64,000 nt of DNA. It comes from UBA4744 sp963723165 (GTDB lineage: Bacteria > Actinomycetota > Acidimicrobiia > Spongiisociales > UBA4744). Below the pieces are notes generated by a model. The model was given only the letters and a program-made list of their open reading frames with translations. It made no database searches and was not told the DNA's origin. Below are positions 35,276-44,100 of the stretch, one piece after another. The stretch lies in NCBI GenBank assembly GCA_963723165.1, contig CAVRPP010000005.1:310001-374000 (forward strand), written 5' to 3'. The stretch's first letter is position 1. Every line of letters begins with the position of its first letter. The translations under genes and the position numbers were made by a program.

Positions 35276-35436
35276 GCCACCCTCCTTTCCAGGAGCTCGG
35301 CAATGCCTCGGGAGTTTCTCCTAGGACCCGAATGTCCGCTGGTCAAAAGGATCCGGGACGCAGCCTCGAAGACTGCGAGGCGGGTGCTTTCGCCAGCCGA
35401 ACCGGACGCGGTGGTGGCGATACCCGCATAGGTCAT
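35272..35436 (-). CDS. Possible small protein upstream of preA
   Basis: A 54-residue frame whose stop overlaps the preA start as ATGA, with GGAAG before its ATG. The product (MTYAGIATTASGSAGEST...) shows no known family, so it may be a leader peptide, a remnant or chance. The overlap is the main support. Confidence 0.3.
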   Translation of the reverse strand: MTYAGIATTASGSAGESTRLAVFEAASRILLTSGHSGPRRNSRGIAELLERRVA

Positions 35437-35528
35437 GTCCACTTCCAGGTTGGACACACCGAGACTACTCCTGCCGGACGGCGCCTATCGCGGCGGAGTA
35501 CAGTCCCATCGATGGACCGGGAAGGCGC

Positions 35529-36197
35529 ATGAGCAGCGAAGACGGATTCGTCGCCGCCGACATCAACGCATACATCACTGCGATGTCGCCTGCCGAGGAC
35601 CCGTACCGGGAGGGATTGCGCCTCGCGACAGCCGACCTTGCCGGGGCCACCATGCAGATCTCGCCCGGCCAGGGGCGACTGATGGCGCTGCTGACCCGCT
35701 TGGTAGGCGCCCGCCGGGCGATCGAGGTGGGGGTCTTCACCGGATACAGCGCCCTATGTGTCGCCCAGGCCCTTCCGGACGATGGCCGGCTGGTGGCGTG
35801 CGAGATCAGCGACGAGCACGCCGACCTGGCCCGCCACTTCTGGGAAGCAGCAGGCGTGATCCACAAGATCGACCTCCGGATCGCCCCCGCCCTGGACACC
35901 CTCGACGCCCTCCTGGAGTCCGGCGAGGAGGACACGTTCGATCTCGGGTTCATCGACGCCGACAAAGAGAACTACGCCGGGTACTACGAGCGGCTGCTCC
36001 GTCTCCTACGCCCGGGGGGACTGATCCTGATCGACAATGTCCTCTGGGGTGGGCTGGTCATCGACCCGGGCCGCCAGGACCCCGAAACTGCGGCGATCCG
36101 CTCCCTGAGCGAACGCTTGCGTGACGATGATCGGGTCGAGATCTCCCTGCTGCCGATCAGCGACGGATTGATGCTGGCCCGCAAACGCGACCGCTGA
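35529..36197 (+). CDS. SAM-dependent O-methyltransferase (caffeoyl-CoA/catechol type)
   Basis: A 222-residue class I methyltransferase. The SAM site is ARRAIEVGVFTGYSALCVAQ (about 57-76), the metal ligands are FIDADKENYAGYY (about 141-153) and LILIDNVLWGGLVI (about 168-181). It uses a divalent metal to methylate a catechol-like hydroxyl. Natural substrate unknown. It is divergent from preA. The ATG start is used, with no strong ribosome site. Confidence 0.92.
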   Translation: MSSEDGFVAADINAYITAMSPAEDPYREGLRLATADLAGATMQISPGQGRLMALLTRLVGARRAIEVGVFTGYSALCVAQALPDDGRLVACEISDEHADLARHFWEAAGVIHKIDLRIAPALDTLDALLESGEEDTFDLGFIDADKENYAGYYERLLRLLRPGGLILIDNVLWGGLVIDPGRQDPETAAIRSLSERLRDDDRVEISLLPISDGLMLARKRDR

Positions 36198-36232
36198 TCA
36201 ATCCCCGGGGCGACAATTCCGTTACGCGCGCA

Positions 36233-36261
36233 GTGGGCCCGGACGTAGCGCCCGGGCCCAC
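36233..36261. terminator. Strong hairpin between convergent genes
   Basis: Perfect 10-base inverted repeat GTGGGCCCGG-ACGTAGCGC-CCGGGCCCAC between the O-methyltransferase (ending 36197) and the convergent lipoprotein gene (ending 36280). It is the most stable small hairpin seen in the window and should stop both transcripts. Confidence 0.75.
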
Positions 36262-36279
36262 CCACCTGCTCGACCGAGT

Positions 36280-36765
36280 TCAGTTGCCCTTGCTGTCCTG
36301 CGTTTCGACCCGCCATTCGGTGACGATCTTGCCGTCGTCGGCGACGAGCGACACCAGCGCGGCGTCTGGGTTCTCCTGGACGGCCTTCCTGATCTCCTTG
36401 GCGATTGCCTTGTTGAACTCGTCCCTGATCTTGTCGGGAACGGTCCAGCCGTTGTAGAACGCTTCCGTGATGTCGACTACCAGCACTCCGTCATCGGCGG
36501 ACAGCTCCACCCGCAGGTTGGCCACGTATTCGCCGTTCTCGTCGACGCCTTCAACGTCGATCAACATGACGCCGTCGTTGATGGCTACGTCAACGGAGTT
36601 GTTCTCCGGATCCCGCTCGAATTCGGTAGCCAGCGAATCGGCCGTGATCTCACCGTCGATCTGCAGCGACCCGTCGGCGTTGCGCTCGATGTCGATGCTG
36701 CACGCACTCGCAAAGAGCGCCAGGACTGCCAGAACCGCCACCATCAGTACCCTCGTGGAACGCAT
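36280..36765 (-). CDS. Small lipoprotein of unknown function
   Basis: A 161-residue lipoprotein, signal peptide ending LALFASAC (Cys about residue 20). The mature part is a beta-rich domain with IERNADGSLQIDGEITAD and NNSVDVAINDGVMLIDVEGV, then an amphipathic helix (IRDEFNKAIAKEIRKAV). The ATG has GGAGGTGAAC before it. No known family. It is divergent from the sensor kinase, separated by about 165 bases. Confidence 0.7.
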   Translation of the reverse strand: MRSTRVLMVAVLAVLALFASACSIDIERNADGSLQIDGEITADSLATEFERDPENNSVDVAINDGVMLIDVEGVDENGEYVANLRVELSADDGVLVVDITEAFYNGWTVPDKIRDEFNKAIAKEIRKAVQENPDAALVSLVADDGKIVTEWRVETQDSKGN

Positions 36766-36931
36766 CTGTTCACCTCCATGAACTCGTTTTTGCTTCCACC
36801 GCCATTTGACGGGATGCGGCGCCGGCCCACCAGTAGTTGGGATCACATCCGGATATGCAGCGTGCACATAGCGATATGACAGATGTCACAAAGCGCTCGT
36901 GGGCAGACGGACAGGCCCCGATAATGTCTCC

Positions 36932-38149
36932 ATGAAGCGTGCCGAGATCGAACCGGGTCTGCTGGGTCTGTTCCGCTGGTTCGTGGCGATCCGCCTGGGA
37001 CTGTTGCTGTTCCTGCGGCTGGCCGGCCAGGAGCGGGGCGAGGGAGATCTGCTGTTCGTCCCGGAGCCGGGGATCTTCATCCTCTGGTTGCTGCTGGTCT
37101 ACCTCTTGATTCCCGCTCTGCAGGAGCGGCTCGGCCGCTGGTACCTGCCGTTGGCTCTGTGGGTGGCCGCGATCGGACCGATCGTCGAGAACGGCATCAC
37201 CGTGCAAGCCCGGCTCACCGAGGGTGCCACCGCCAACCAGGCGATCGCCGACTACTGGCTGCTGTTCTTCTACTTGTTCGTCCCGTTGATTCTGGTTGCC
37301 TGGCAATACCGTTTCCGCTGGGTACTGCTCTTCGCCATCGGCACGTTCTTCCTGGATGCGGCGTTGACAATGAGCCAGCTCGAATCCATCGGCGCCGACC
37401 TGACACTGCTGGGAGCCCTCATGCTGGGCCGGGCTGCCCTGCTCGCCTTCACCGGTCTCATCATCGTCAAGCTGGTCGGCGCTCTCCGCGTTCAACGCCG
37501 GGCGCTGGCCGAGAGCGCCATCACCCGGGAACGCCTGGCCATGAGCGAGGAGCGGCGCCGTCTGGCCCGCGAACTGCACGACACGCTGGCCCACACCCTC
37601 AGCGCAGTGGCGGTGCAGCTGGAAGGCGTCGACAGCCTCTGGGACGAGGACCCCACCAGGGCTCGCAGCATGCTCAACCGGTCCCTCGAGTCGGCCCGCA
37701 CCGGTCTAACCGAGGCCCGGCGATCGATCGACGCTCTCCGCTCCTCCCCCATCGAGGAGCAAGGCTTGGCGGCGGCGCTGGCAGACCTGTGCCTTTCGGT
37801 ATCCGAGACCTCCCCGGTGACCGCCACCCTCGAAATCGACGGTGTCGATGGGCTGGCTCCCGACGTCGAACATACCGCCTATCGCATCGCCCGGGAGGCG
37901 CTGACCAACGTCGTCCGCCACGCCGGGGCCACCAACGCCATCGTCCGGCTCAGGCAAAACGGCGATCGAGTCCTGCTGAGTGTTGAGGACGACGGCACCG
38001 GCTTCGATCCCGACGGGGAGATCGACGGGGACCGCCACGGCGTTCGAGGCATGGTCGAGCGGGCCGAGCTGATCGGCGGCCGTCTCGACATCCGCCGGCC
38101 CGAAGCAGGCGGCACCGTCGTAGAACTCTCCGTGGAGAAGACGACATGA
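36932..38149 (+). CDS. Two-component sensor histidine kinase (NarX/HisKA_3 type)
   Basis: A 405-residue membrane kinase. The N-terminal 180 residues contain five or six helices (GLFRWFVAIRLGLLLFLRLA, WLLLVYLLIPALQ, YWLLFFYLFVPLILVAW and others). The phosphoacceptor is the His in ARELHDTLAHTLSAVAVQLE (about residue 212), and the ATPase motifs are VEHTAYRIAREALTNVVRHA (N box), VEDDGTGFDPDGE and HGVRGMVERAEL. ATG 36932 follows a weak site. It overlaps the response regulator gene (ATGA), so they form one operon. The signal sensed is unknown. Confidence 0.93.
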   Translation: MKRAEIEPGLLGLFRWFVAIRLGLLLFLRLAGQERGEGDLLFVPEPGIFILWLLLVYLLIPALQERLGRWYLPLALWVAAIGPIVENGITVQARLTEGATANQAIADYWLLFFYLFVPLILVAWQYRFRWVLLFAIGTFFLDAALTMSQLESIGADLTLLGALMLGRAALLAFTGLIIVKLVGALRVQRRALAESAITRERLAMSEERRRLARELHDTLAHTLSAVAVQLEGVDSLWDEDPTRARSMLNRSLESARTGLTEARRSIDALRSSPIEEQGLAAALADLCLSVSETSPVTATLEIDGVDGLAPDVEHTAYRIAREALTNVVRHAGATNAIVRLRQNGDRVLLSVEDDGTGFDPDGEIDGDRHGVRGMVERAELIGGRLDIRRPEAGGTVVELSVEKTT

Positions 38150-38793
38150 ATATCCGGGTACTGATCTGTGACGACCAGGACCTGGTGCGGGATGGTCTCC
38201 AGGCCATCCTCTCCGTCGCCCCGGGCATCGAGGTGGTCGGTGAGGCGTCCAACGGGGATCAGGCCCTGGAGATGGTGGAGGCCCACTCCCCCGATGTGGT
38301 GTTGATGGACCTCAAGATGCCGGGCACCAACGGGATCACCGCTACCCGCACCATCACCAACCGGTTTGCCGGCATCAAAGTGCTGATCCTGACCACCTAC
38401 GACGCTCCGGAGTGGGTGGACGATGCGATCAAAGCCGGAGCGGCCGGGTACCTGCTGAAGGACGCTCCCCGCCATCGGCTCATCGAAGCGATCAAAGGCA
38501 CGGCCGGGGGACGCACCCACGTCGATCCCGGGGTGGCCGGCCAGCTGTTCGACCGGGTCTCCACCTCGCCCCGCCCGCAGCCCGACTCCAGCCTCACCGC
38601 TGGATTGACCGAACGGGAACTGGACGTGCTCAGATCCCTGGGGCGCGGTCTCACCAACGCCGAGATCGCCGCCCGGCTGTTCCTCTCGGAAGGGACGGTC
38701 CGCAACTACGTGAGTGCCGTGCTGGCCAAACTCGAAGTGGCCGACCGCACCCAGGCAGCCGTGCTTGCGATCCGCCACGGCATTGTCGATTAG
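38146..38793 (+). CDS. NarL/LuxR-family response regulator
   Basis: A 215-residue regulator. The receiver domain (about 1-120) has DD at 9-10, the phospho-Asp D55 in VVLMDLKMPG and the Lys in YLLKDAPRH. The DNA-binding LuxR-type domain (about 150-212) has LTERELDVLRSLGRGLTNAE and LFLSEGTVRNYVSAVLAKL. It overlaps the kinase gene by four bases. The targets are unknown. The small membrane protein gene at 38883 is a nearby candidate. Confidence 0.95.
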   Translation: MNIRVLICDDQDLVRDGLQAILSVAPGIEVVGEASNGDQALEMVEAHSPDVVLMDLKMPGTNGITATRTITNRFAGIKVLILTTYDAPEWVDDAIKAGAAGYLLKDAPRHRLIEAIKGTAGGRTHVDPGVAGQLFDRVSTSPRPQPDSSLTAGLTERELDVLRSLGRGLTNAEIAARLFLSEGTVRNYVSAVLAKLEVADRTQAAVLAIRHGIVD

Positions 38794-38882
38794 GCACACG
38801 CAGGCGGCGACGGTCAATGAAGAATTTCACGGCCGGGCTTGATGCGAGCAGAATCGGAAGTTACCTACCACGAGGTTTCACC

Positions 38883-39263
38883 ATGTCATCGGTCAGAACC
38901 GCTCTCGCCGTCAACGGCGTCGTGTTCCTCGTCCGCGCCGCGATGAATCTGCTTCGGCCGACATCGTTCTACGCAGATGAGGAGGCCACCGGCCCTCACA
39001 AGGATGCCGTGCGAGTGATCGGCATCAGCTACGCAACATTGGGTCTGATCCAGCTCGGCACGACACGCGCCGACCTCCTAGCCGTCCGGTCGACCGCGGC
39101 GGCATCGGGGTTGTTCGCTGCCGGCGTCGCCGTCCAGGCAGCGACACAGGGGCCGGGTCCCGATTCTTATCACCGGCTGCGATACGGCTCGGCCGTCGAA
39201 AACGCTGCCGTTGCGCTGCTGTACGGAACGTTGCTGATGCGAGATCGAAGGCGTACCGGCTGA
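38883..39263 (+). CDS. Small membrane protein of unknown function
   Basis: A 126-residue protein with four predicted helices, at about 6-24, 46-62, 68-90 and 102-120. The start is taken at ATG 38883 (MSSVRTALAVNGVVFLVRAA), where the hydrophobic sequence begins. An ATG at 38818 would add 21 residues. It follows the two-component genes by about 90 bases on the same strand. No family recognised. Confidence 0.6.
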   Translation: MSSVRTALAVNGVVFLVRAAMNLLRPTSFYADEEATGPHKDAVRVIGISYATLGLIQLGTTRADLLAVRSTAAASGLFAAGVAVQAATQGPGPDSYHRLRYGSAVENAAVALLYGTLLMRDRRRTG

Positions 39264-39297
39264 AAGAATCGCCGGGCGGCGGTCGCCGGGACCGGCG

Positions 39298-39400
39298 TCA
39301 CTGGTATTTAGGATGACTCACCCGCGACCCGATAGGGCGCGAACCGATCTCCCGCAGCGTTTCGATCAGCGGAATCGCCCCACCCAGCAGGACGCGTCGA
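39298..39400 (-). pseudogene. Aldo/keto reductase fragment (decayed duplicate)
   Basis: In the minus frame this stretch reads IPLIETLREIGSRPIGSRVSHP, closely matching TPLIETLREIGSNHG...VLSHP of the intact reductase at 40374-41330. At the DNA level about 37 of 41 bases match (CGAACCGATCTC...AGCGTTTCGATCAGCGG). Only this internal piece is left, with a small deletion. It is a gene remnant, not a functional gene. Confidence 0.65.
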
Positions 39401-39457
39401 CTTGACATTGCAGGGTTCGTCCTCGTTGAACCAATCACTTGCTTCGACGACGCGGAA

Positions 39458-40144
39458 TCAGGGCAATTGCCCGCCCGGGCCATGATCGGCGAGCTCGGGC
39501 TCCGATTCCTGCTTCTTCAAACCCCGGCGGCTTGCGTTCCAGGTGATACCGGCCGCAAGGGCGGCTACCAGCGCCGAAGCGAACAGCGCCAGGACCGTCC
39601 ACCATCCATCTGCCGGCAAGACCTCGATCAGGTAGCGCATTCCGGCCGTGGCCAGGAGAATCACGCCGAGGGCGACTAATACTGCAGCACCTTCGACTGA
39701 TCGATCCGGCGGCTCGAACTCCTGCTCGAGTTTCCTGAACCGCGGAGCTATTCGTTGCTTCACGACCAGGCCGACGAACGGAGCGAGCACCTGGTGAAGC
39801 TGGTCGATGTCGACTTCGGCGGCGATGTCGATGCGGGTGCCTCCCTCGACCGACTCCAAGGTGATGCGGGTTCGCTCGATCACACCATTCTCGAAACGAT
39901 TGGTGTACGAGACCTCCGTCGGTGGATCCAGGATTTCTATCTCGGATTGGTGCTTCACCTTCTCGCCCAGCATCCTCGACTCTTCCCGGAACCGGGCGCC
40001 CACCCCGTCCGGGCTCTCCGGATCCTTGACCGTCTTCTTGGTTCGGCCCCAGCGAGGGCTGTTCTCGAGGTTGCTGATGAACGCGAAGACATCCTCAATT
40101 GAGCGTTCGACGATCGGCCCTTCGAGTTCGACCGACGTTCTCAT
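39458..40144 (-). CDS. Membrane-anchored SRPBCC-family protein
   Basis: A 228-residue protein. Residues 1-145 are a polyketide-cyclase/START-like domain (VERSIEDVFAFISNLENSPR at about 11-30, ILDPPTEVSYTNRF, GGTRIDIAAEVDI). Two hydrophobic helices follow (VEGAAVLVALGVILLATAGM and VLALFASALVAALAAGIT), and the tail is charged. ATG 40144 is used. Role unknown. Confidence 0.8.
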   Translation of the reverse strand: MRTSVELEGPIVERSIEDVFAFISNLENSPRWGRTKKTVKDPESPDGVGARFREESRMLGEKVKHQSEIEILDPPTEVSYTNRFENGVIERTRITLESVEGGTRIDIAAEVDIDQLHQVLAPFVGLVVKQRIAPRFRKLEQEFEPPDRSVEGAAVLVALGVILLATAGMRYLIEVLPADGWWTVLALFASALVAALAAGITWNASRRGLKKQESEPELADHGPGGQLP

Positions 40145-40373
40145 CTCATGCCTTCCCGGTCGACCGCCACATGGTTTGGCGCCACGGACCAAACGTCAGC
40201 CTACGCCGATCGGGACGAGTCCCGGGACACCAAGGGAGTTGGAGATATCGGATATCCAGAGACCTGGCGCCGGGAACTGGGACCGGCCAAGGCGCTACTC
40301 CGACATTCGCGCCAAACCTGTTGCGAAGCGAACGAACACCACCGTCACCCGGTAGTTGCGCTGGCTTGTGTCG

Positions 40374-41330
40374 TCAGCGACGCATCGCCTCAACTGCGCC
40401 GAGGATTCCCCCCTTGAGTTGCAGACTCCCGGCGACGGTATTGAGCCGGATGATCTCTTCCTCGGTGAGGGCAAGATCGGCGGCTTCGGCATTCTGGGTG
40501 ACGTGATCGGCGGTGCTGGCCCCGGGTATCGCCACCGTGTTCGGGTGCGACAGCACCCAGGCCAGTGACACCTGGGCCGGGGTGGCACCGTGATTCGAAC
40601 CGATCTCGCGAAGCGTTTCGATCAGCGGGGTCGCCCGGGCGAGGTTGGCCGGGGAGGCAAGCGGGTTGAGCGGATTCCTGCGCCGGAACCCTTCGATCGG
40701 GTTGGCGGCGTCGTACTTGCCGGAAAGGAGCCCCTGGGCAAGCGGGCTGTAGGCGATCACGATCCGGTCGTTTGCGGCCGCGAAGGGTATGAGGTTCCGC
40801 AGTGGCTTCCGCCGAACGAGATTGAACAGCACCTGGTTGGAGAGAATCGGTGACCCCAGGACCTGTTCGGCATGGTTCCACTGGCGCAGCGAGTAGTTGC
40901 TGATCCCGACGTGGCGGGTGATCCCGGCGGCCTGCACCCGGCGGATGCCGTCCATCCCGAGGCGGACTGGGAACGCCGGGTTGGGCCAGTGCATCTGGTA
41001 CAGGTCGATCTGCTCGATTCCCAGACGCTCTCTGCTTGCCCGGGCGCTTCGCTCAACCCGACCCGGGAGCGGAACGACGGGCAGGAACTTGGTGGCGATG
41101 AAGGCACTGTGCCCGGCGAGCGCCCGTCCCAGGATCTCTTCCGAGCGCCCGGACGCATACGCCTCGGCGGTATCGAAGAAGTTGATGCCCAGCTCGAGCG
41201 CCCGATCGACAATGGCGTGCGCCTCACGAGCCGCGTAGTCCTCGCCGTAACCCCACTCCCGGGAGCCGAACTGCCAGGTACCCAGCCCGATCTTCGAAAT
41301 CGTTTCCCCACCAGCTTCGAGATATTGCAT
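40374..41330 (-). CDS. Aldo/keto reductase
   Basis: A 318-residue NADPH-dependent TIM-barrel reductase. The catalytic tetrad regions are FFDTAEAYASGRSEE (Asp and Tyr, about 52-66), FIATKFLPVVP (Lys) and LYQMHWPNPA (His). The C-terminal cofactor part has AWVLSHPNTVAIPGAS. The start MQYLEAGGETISKIGLGTWQ matches the family exactly. Broad carbonyl substrate range, natural substrate unknown. A decayed fragment of the same family lies at 39298-39400. Confidence 0.93.
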   Translation of the reverse strand: MQYLEAGGETISKIGLGTWQFGSREWGYGEDYAAREAHAIVDRALELGINFFDTAEAYASGRSEEILGRALAGHSAFIATKFLPVVPLPGRVERSARASRERLGIEQIDLYQMHWPNPAFPVRLGMDGIRRVQAAGITRHVGISNYSLRQWNHAEQVLGSPILSNQVLFNLVRRKPLRNLIPFAAANDRIVIAYSPLAQGLLSGKYDAANPIEGFRRRNPLNPLASPANLARATPLIETLREIGSNHGATPAQVSLAWVLSHPNTVAIPGASTADHVTQNAEAADLALTEEEIIRLNTVAGSLQLKGGILGAVEAMRR

Positions 41331-41424
41331 TGGGCCATTGTCGTGCAATCGGGCAACTACGTGGCCGGGCGCCGGGCTGCCGGACTGCTCGATCGCCGGT
41401 CGGGATGGGTAACGACCCGTCTGC

Positions 41425-41768
41425 TCAGGAAGGGATGTCGAGAATGAGCCCGACGACGTCCCGAATCTGGGCAAGATCGGCCACACCTATATTGCCCCGC
41501 ACGCGGTCAACCCGACCCGTCGAAATAGCCCGAATGTGCTGGCACTGGGCGGCCGAGGTTTGATCGACTCCGTTGCGTTCGTCGGGTTCGATGCGAACCT
41601 CGGACCCGAATCGGCGGAGGGTGGTAGTCAGCGGCACAACCTGCACGACGCTGGGGTTCGCATCGAGAACACGCTCGCGGTCACCACCACGGCAGGATGA
41701 CGGAACCCGACTTCCCGCTGGACCGGGACCCCGAGATCCAACTCGACGACGTCACCCGAGGTCAGCAT
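41425..41768 (-). CDS. MazF/PemK-like endoribonuclease toxin (one-base frameshift)
   Basis: ATG 41768 lies inside the end of the antitoxin gene and reads MLTSGDVVELDLGVPVQREV then RHPAVVVTA. The rest (ERVLDANPSVVQVVPLTTTL, TSAAQCQHIRAISTGRVDRV, GLILDIPS) is in the next frame. One base is missing at about 41672-41681, and adding it gives 114 residues, the normal MazF length. MazF proteins cut mRNA at short sites. As written the toxin is broken, but the sequence outside the break is well conserved. Confidence 0.82.
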
Positions 41769-41946
41769 CGAGCCAACCGAACTCGTCGTCGGTGAGCGGA
41801 ACCTTCAACTCTGCACCTATCCGGTCCTGGCGGAGGCGCCGCACGGCCAGGGCAACCGTCTCACCCACGGTCGAGCCGAGCTCCGAGGCAAGTGCCTTCA
41901 GTTCCTCGTGCGTCGCTCTGTCGATTCGAACACTGGTACTCTGCAT
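41752..41946 (-). CDS. MazE/VapB-like antitoxin (ribbon-helix-helix)
   Basis: A 64-residue protein. The N-terminal ribbon-helix-helix (TSVRIDRATHEELKALASEL) would bind the operator. The C-terminal part (VPLTDDEFGWLDADLG) would block the toxin. ATG 41946 sits just after the AT-rich promoter region. The toxin gene overlaps its 3' end by 17 bases, the usual antitoxin-first order. Confidence 0.82.
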   Translation of the reverse strand: MQSTSVRIDRATHEELKALASELGSTVGETVALAVRRLRQDRIGAELKVPLTDDEFGWLDADLG

Positions 41947-41990
41947 GCAGAACAGCATATCAGATCGCATATGTTTATAAAGATAACGAT
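41947..41990 (-). promoter_or_regulatory. Likely promoter/operator of the toxin-antitoxin operon
   Basis: Short AT-rich region directly before the antitoxin ATG, in strong contrast with its surroundings. Read on the plus strand it has GCATATCAGATCGCATAT (direct repeat of GCATAT, and CATAT/ATATG as inverted halves). A -10-like TATGCT lies about 13 bases before the start on the minus strand. The antitoxin is expected to bind here, which is inference. Confidence 0.5.
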
Positions 41991-42390
41991 AGTTACCATC
42001 CGTCACGGTCCGGAACGTGTGCTGTTCAAGCGTGCCGTCGAGCTCTAGTAGACCAGGAACCGCGGTAGGGGCCCGGGGGCATTCAGGAACGCATCTGTTG
42101 GGTGGGTGGCCGACTGTCCATCCTGAACCGCCGGCTCCTCAGCTCAGCCACCCTGGGCCAACCCCCAGCCCACGCTTCACCACGAATCCCCGACCCTTGT
42201 CGGGAAACCAAACGCCACCCTGACATCCAAACAGGCATCGATATGTGCGGGTGGGTGGGCTACTTCCACGACTCAGGGACGGCTCGCGGTTTGTTTGAAC
42301 AGCGGAAAGAGACAATGGACTCTGGTCAGTTGAACGGGGCAATGCCATCGTGGATACAGAGAAGACGCGCAGCAAGCGAAGGGCCTAGCC
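41991..42390. other. Gene-poor intergenic region
   Basis: About 400 bases between the toxin-antitoxin operon and the DUF333 lipoprotein gene. The open frames here are not convincing. It contains GGGTGGGTGG-type runs but no clear RNA gene, repeat or terminator. The last bases (GAAGGGCCTAGCC) are the ribosome site for the gene at 42391. Confidence 0.5.
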
Positions 42391-42786
42391 ATGACGGTCA
42401 AAAGGTGCTGTTGGTGGGTTCTGGTTGTGGCGGTGGTGGTCTTATCGGCCTGTGGGGATGGGGATGACAACGGTCCGGCAGGTGTGCCCAATCCGGCAGC
42501 CGTGTTTTGTGAAGAGCAGGGCGGCACAGTTGAGATCGTGACCGACGCCCAAGGGAACCAGTCCGGTATTTGCGGGCTGCCCGACGGCACTCAGATCGAG
42601 GAGTGGGAGTACTACCGCCGGTTCCACGGCGAAGGCAGCGGCGCCGGCCTCGCCAACCCGGCGGCAGTGTTCTGCGAAGAAAAGGGTGGCATCGTCTCGG
42701 GAGTCGAGCCGATGTGTGAGCTGCCCGACGGCACCATGGTTGATGCCTGGGAGTACTTCAGGGCACAGAACCAACCCGGCTCCTAG
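42391..42786 (+). CDS. Lipoprotein with two DUF333 repeats
   Basis: A 131-residue lipoprotein. Lipobox VVVLSAC, Cys about residue 21. Two copies of the DUF333 unit follow, NPAAVFCEEQGGTVEI...CGLPDGTQIEEWEYYR at about 34-78 and NPAAVFCEEKGGIV...CELPDGTMVDAWEYFR at about 89-125, each with two conserved Cys. DUF333 proteins are small secreted proteins of uncertain role, related by sequence to hemolysin-like inhibitors. GAAGGG precedes the ATG. Confidence 0.88.
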   Translation: MTVKRCCWWVLVVAVVVLSACGDGDDNGPAGVPNPAAVFCEEQGGTVEIVTDAQGNQSGICGLPDGTQIEEWEYYRRFHGEGSGAGLANPAAVFCEEKGGIVSGVEPMCELPDGTMVDAWEYFRAQNQPGS

Positions 42787-42990
42787 ACCCGCCTCAACCT
42801 GGCAACCGCCTGGGTCACGGCGCTCAAGAAGTGCCATTCCAGGGCACATGATTGTCGCGGCGCCATGTGGCGCATCGTGGTTGATCGGTGCGGATCAGGT
42901 GCGGGTCCACAGTGGCAATGAATGCCGACGCCTGCGACCCTCTCTGGGTGCGCCGCTGGATTGTTCGTGGGGCAGTGATACGTCTGTGAC

Positions 42991-43042
42991 TGGAGCTCGG
43001 GGGCCAGAGTCTTTAGCCTCTAGAGAGAGGGCCCGGGCTCCA
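42991..43042 (+). promoter_or_regulatory. Large hairpin in the leader of the GerMN lipoprotein gene
   Basis: Outer arms TGGAGCTCGGG and CCCGGGCTCCA pair with one G-U and enclose a second hairpin (GCCTCT-AGAG-AGAGGGC). The outer arm ends directly before the ribosome site AGGAGG at 43042-43047, nine bases ahead of the ATG. This looks like a structured leader that could control translation or end an upstream transcript. No riboswitch class matches. Confidence 0.45.
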
Positions 43043-43055
43043 GGAGGATCAAGAA

Positions 43056-44100
43056 ATGAAGAAGTCATACGCATTTCACATCCTTTGTGCCTTGTCCCTG
43101 GCGGCCGCCGCCTGCGGTGGCACCGCCGACCCGACCACCACCACCGACCAGTCCGGAACGGTCACATCGACGACCACGACCGCACCCGAGACCATGACGA
43201 CCACGACGACCTCGGTACCTTTGACGACGACGACCCAAACGGCGGAAGTGGAGACGCTCACCGTCTATTTCTCGTCCGGCGATGGGTCCGATTGTTCCGA
43301 AGTCAAGGGATACGAGCGGACCTATCAAGCGGGTCTGGACCCGATCATCATCGGGCTTGACGAACTCGTGAGTGGGCCCACCGACGACGAGATCACCGAC
43401 GGAGCGAGTTCTTTCTTCTCCGCTACCACCGCCGACATAGTTCGGTCGGTGACCCTCGACGGCGATGGGGTGCTGTCGGTCGATTTCGATGACATCCGGC
43501 TCAGCCTCAACAACGCGTCGACCAGCTGTGGAAGCGCGTCACTTCTCAGCCAGCTGACCTCTACGGCGTTCCAGTTCGGGGAAGTCGAGCGGGTCAGGTT
43601 CTCGATCAATGGGAACTGTTCCGTGTTCTTCAACTGGCTCCAGCGCGAGTGCATGGAGTTCACGCGTGAAGGTGCAACGACCGCCGGCCGCACCGAAGAT
43701 TTCGCCTCCCGTTCGGGCTGTACGCCCGGCACCACCGAGCTGCCCGACGGCGAATGGTTCGGCTACATGGACGACGCGACGACAACCGACGTTACCTTCG
43801 ACCTCGCCTGCTGGTTCAGCGGCACGGCCGCCGAACAGGCCGCTACCGAAGACGGCCAGGAGTCACCACCACCCAACGACTACTACATTCGCAACGTCAA
43901 TCCGACCCTTCGCACCGTGCCGGTGGCTGCCGGCGCCGAAGTCAACTGGTTGCCGACAACCGGTGACCCGGCAACGGCAACGACCGTCGACTACACGACC
44001 TGGCTTGCAGAACGCGGAGACTCGCGACTTCCAACCCGGTGTGTGGCTCACCGTCGCCGACGGGATGGTCACATTCGTCGAGGAGCAATACGTGCCGTAA
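43056..44100 (+). CDS. Lipoprotein with GerMN domain (one-base frameshift near C-terminus)
   Basis: Lipobox LAAAAC (Cys about residue 20), a Thr-rich linker typical of Acidimicrobiia-type lipoproteins (DPTTTTDQSGTVTSTTTT), and a GerMN domain at about 68-200 (LDELVSGPTDDEITDG; SVDFDDIRLSLNN; ERVRFSINGNC). Residues 200-335 form a second extracytoplasmic domain (SGCTPGTTELPDGEWFGYMD). At 44003-44005 one extra T moves the frame. Without it the gene reads TTWLQNAETRDFQPGVWLTV and ends at 44100 with 347 residues. GerMN domains occur in spore germination and in actinobacterial lipoproteins such as LpqB. Confidence 0.85.
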
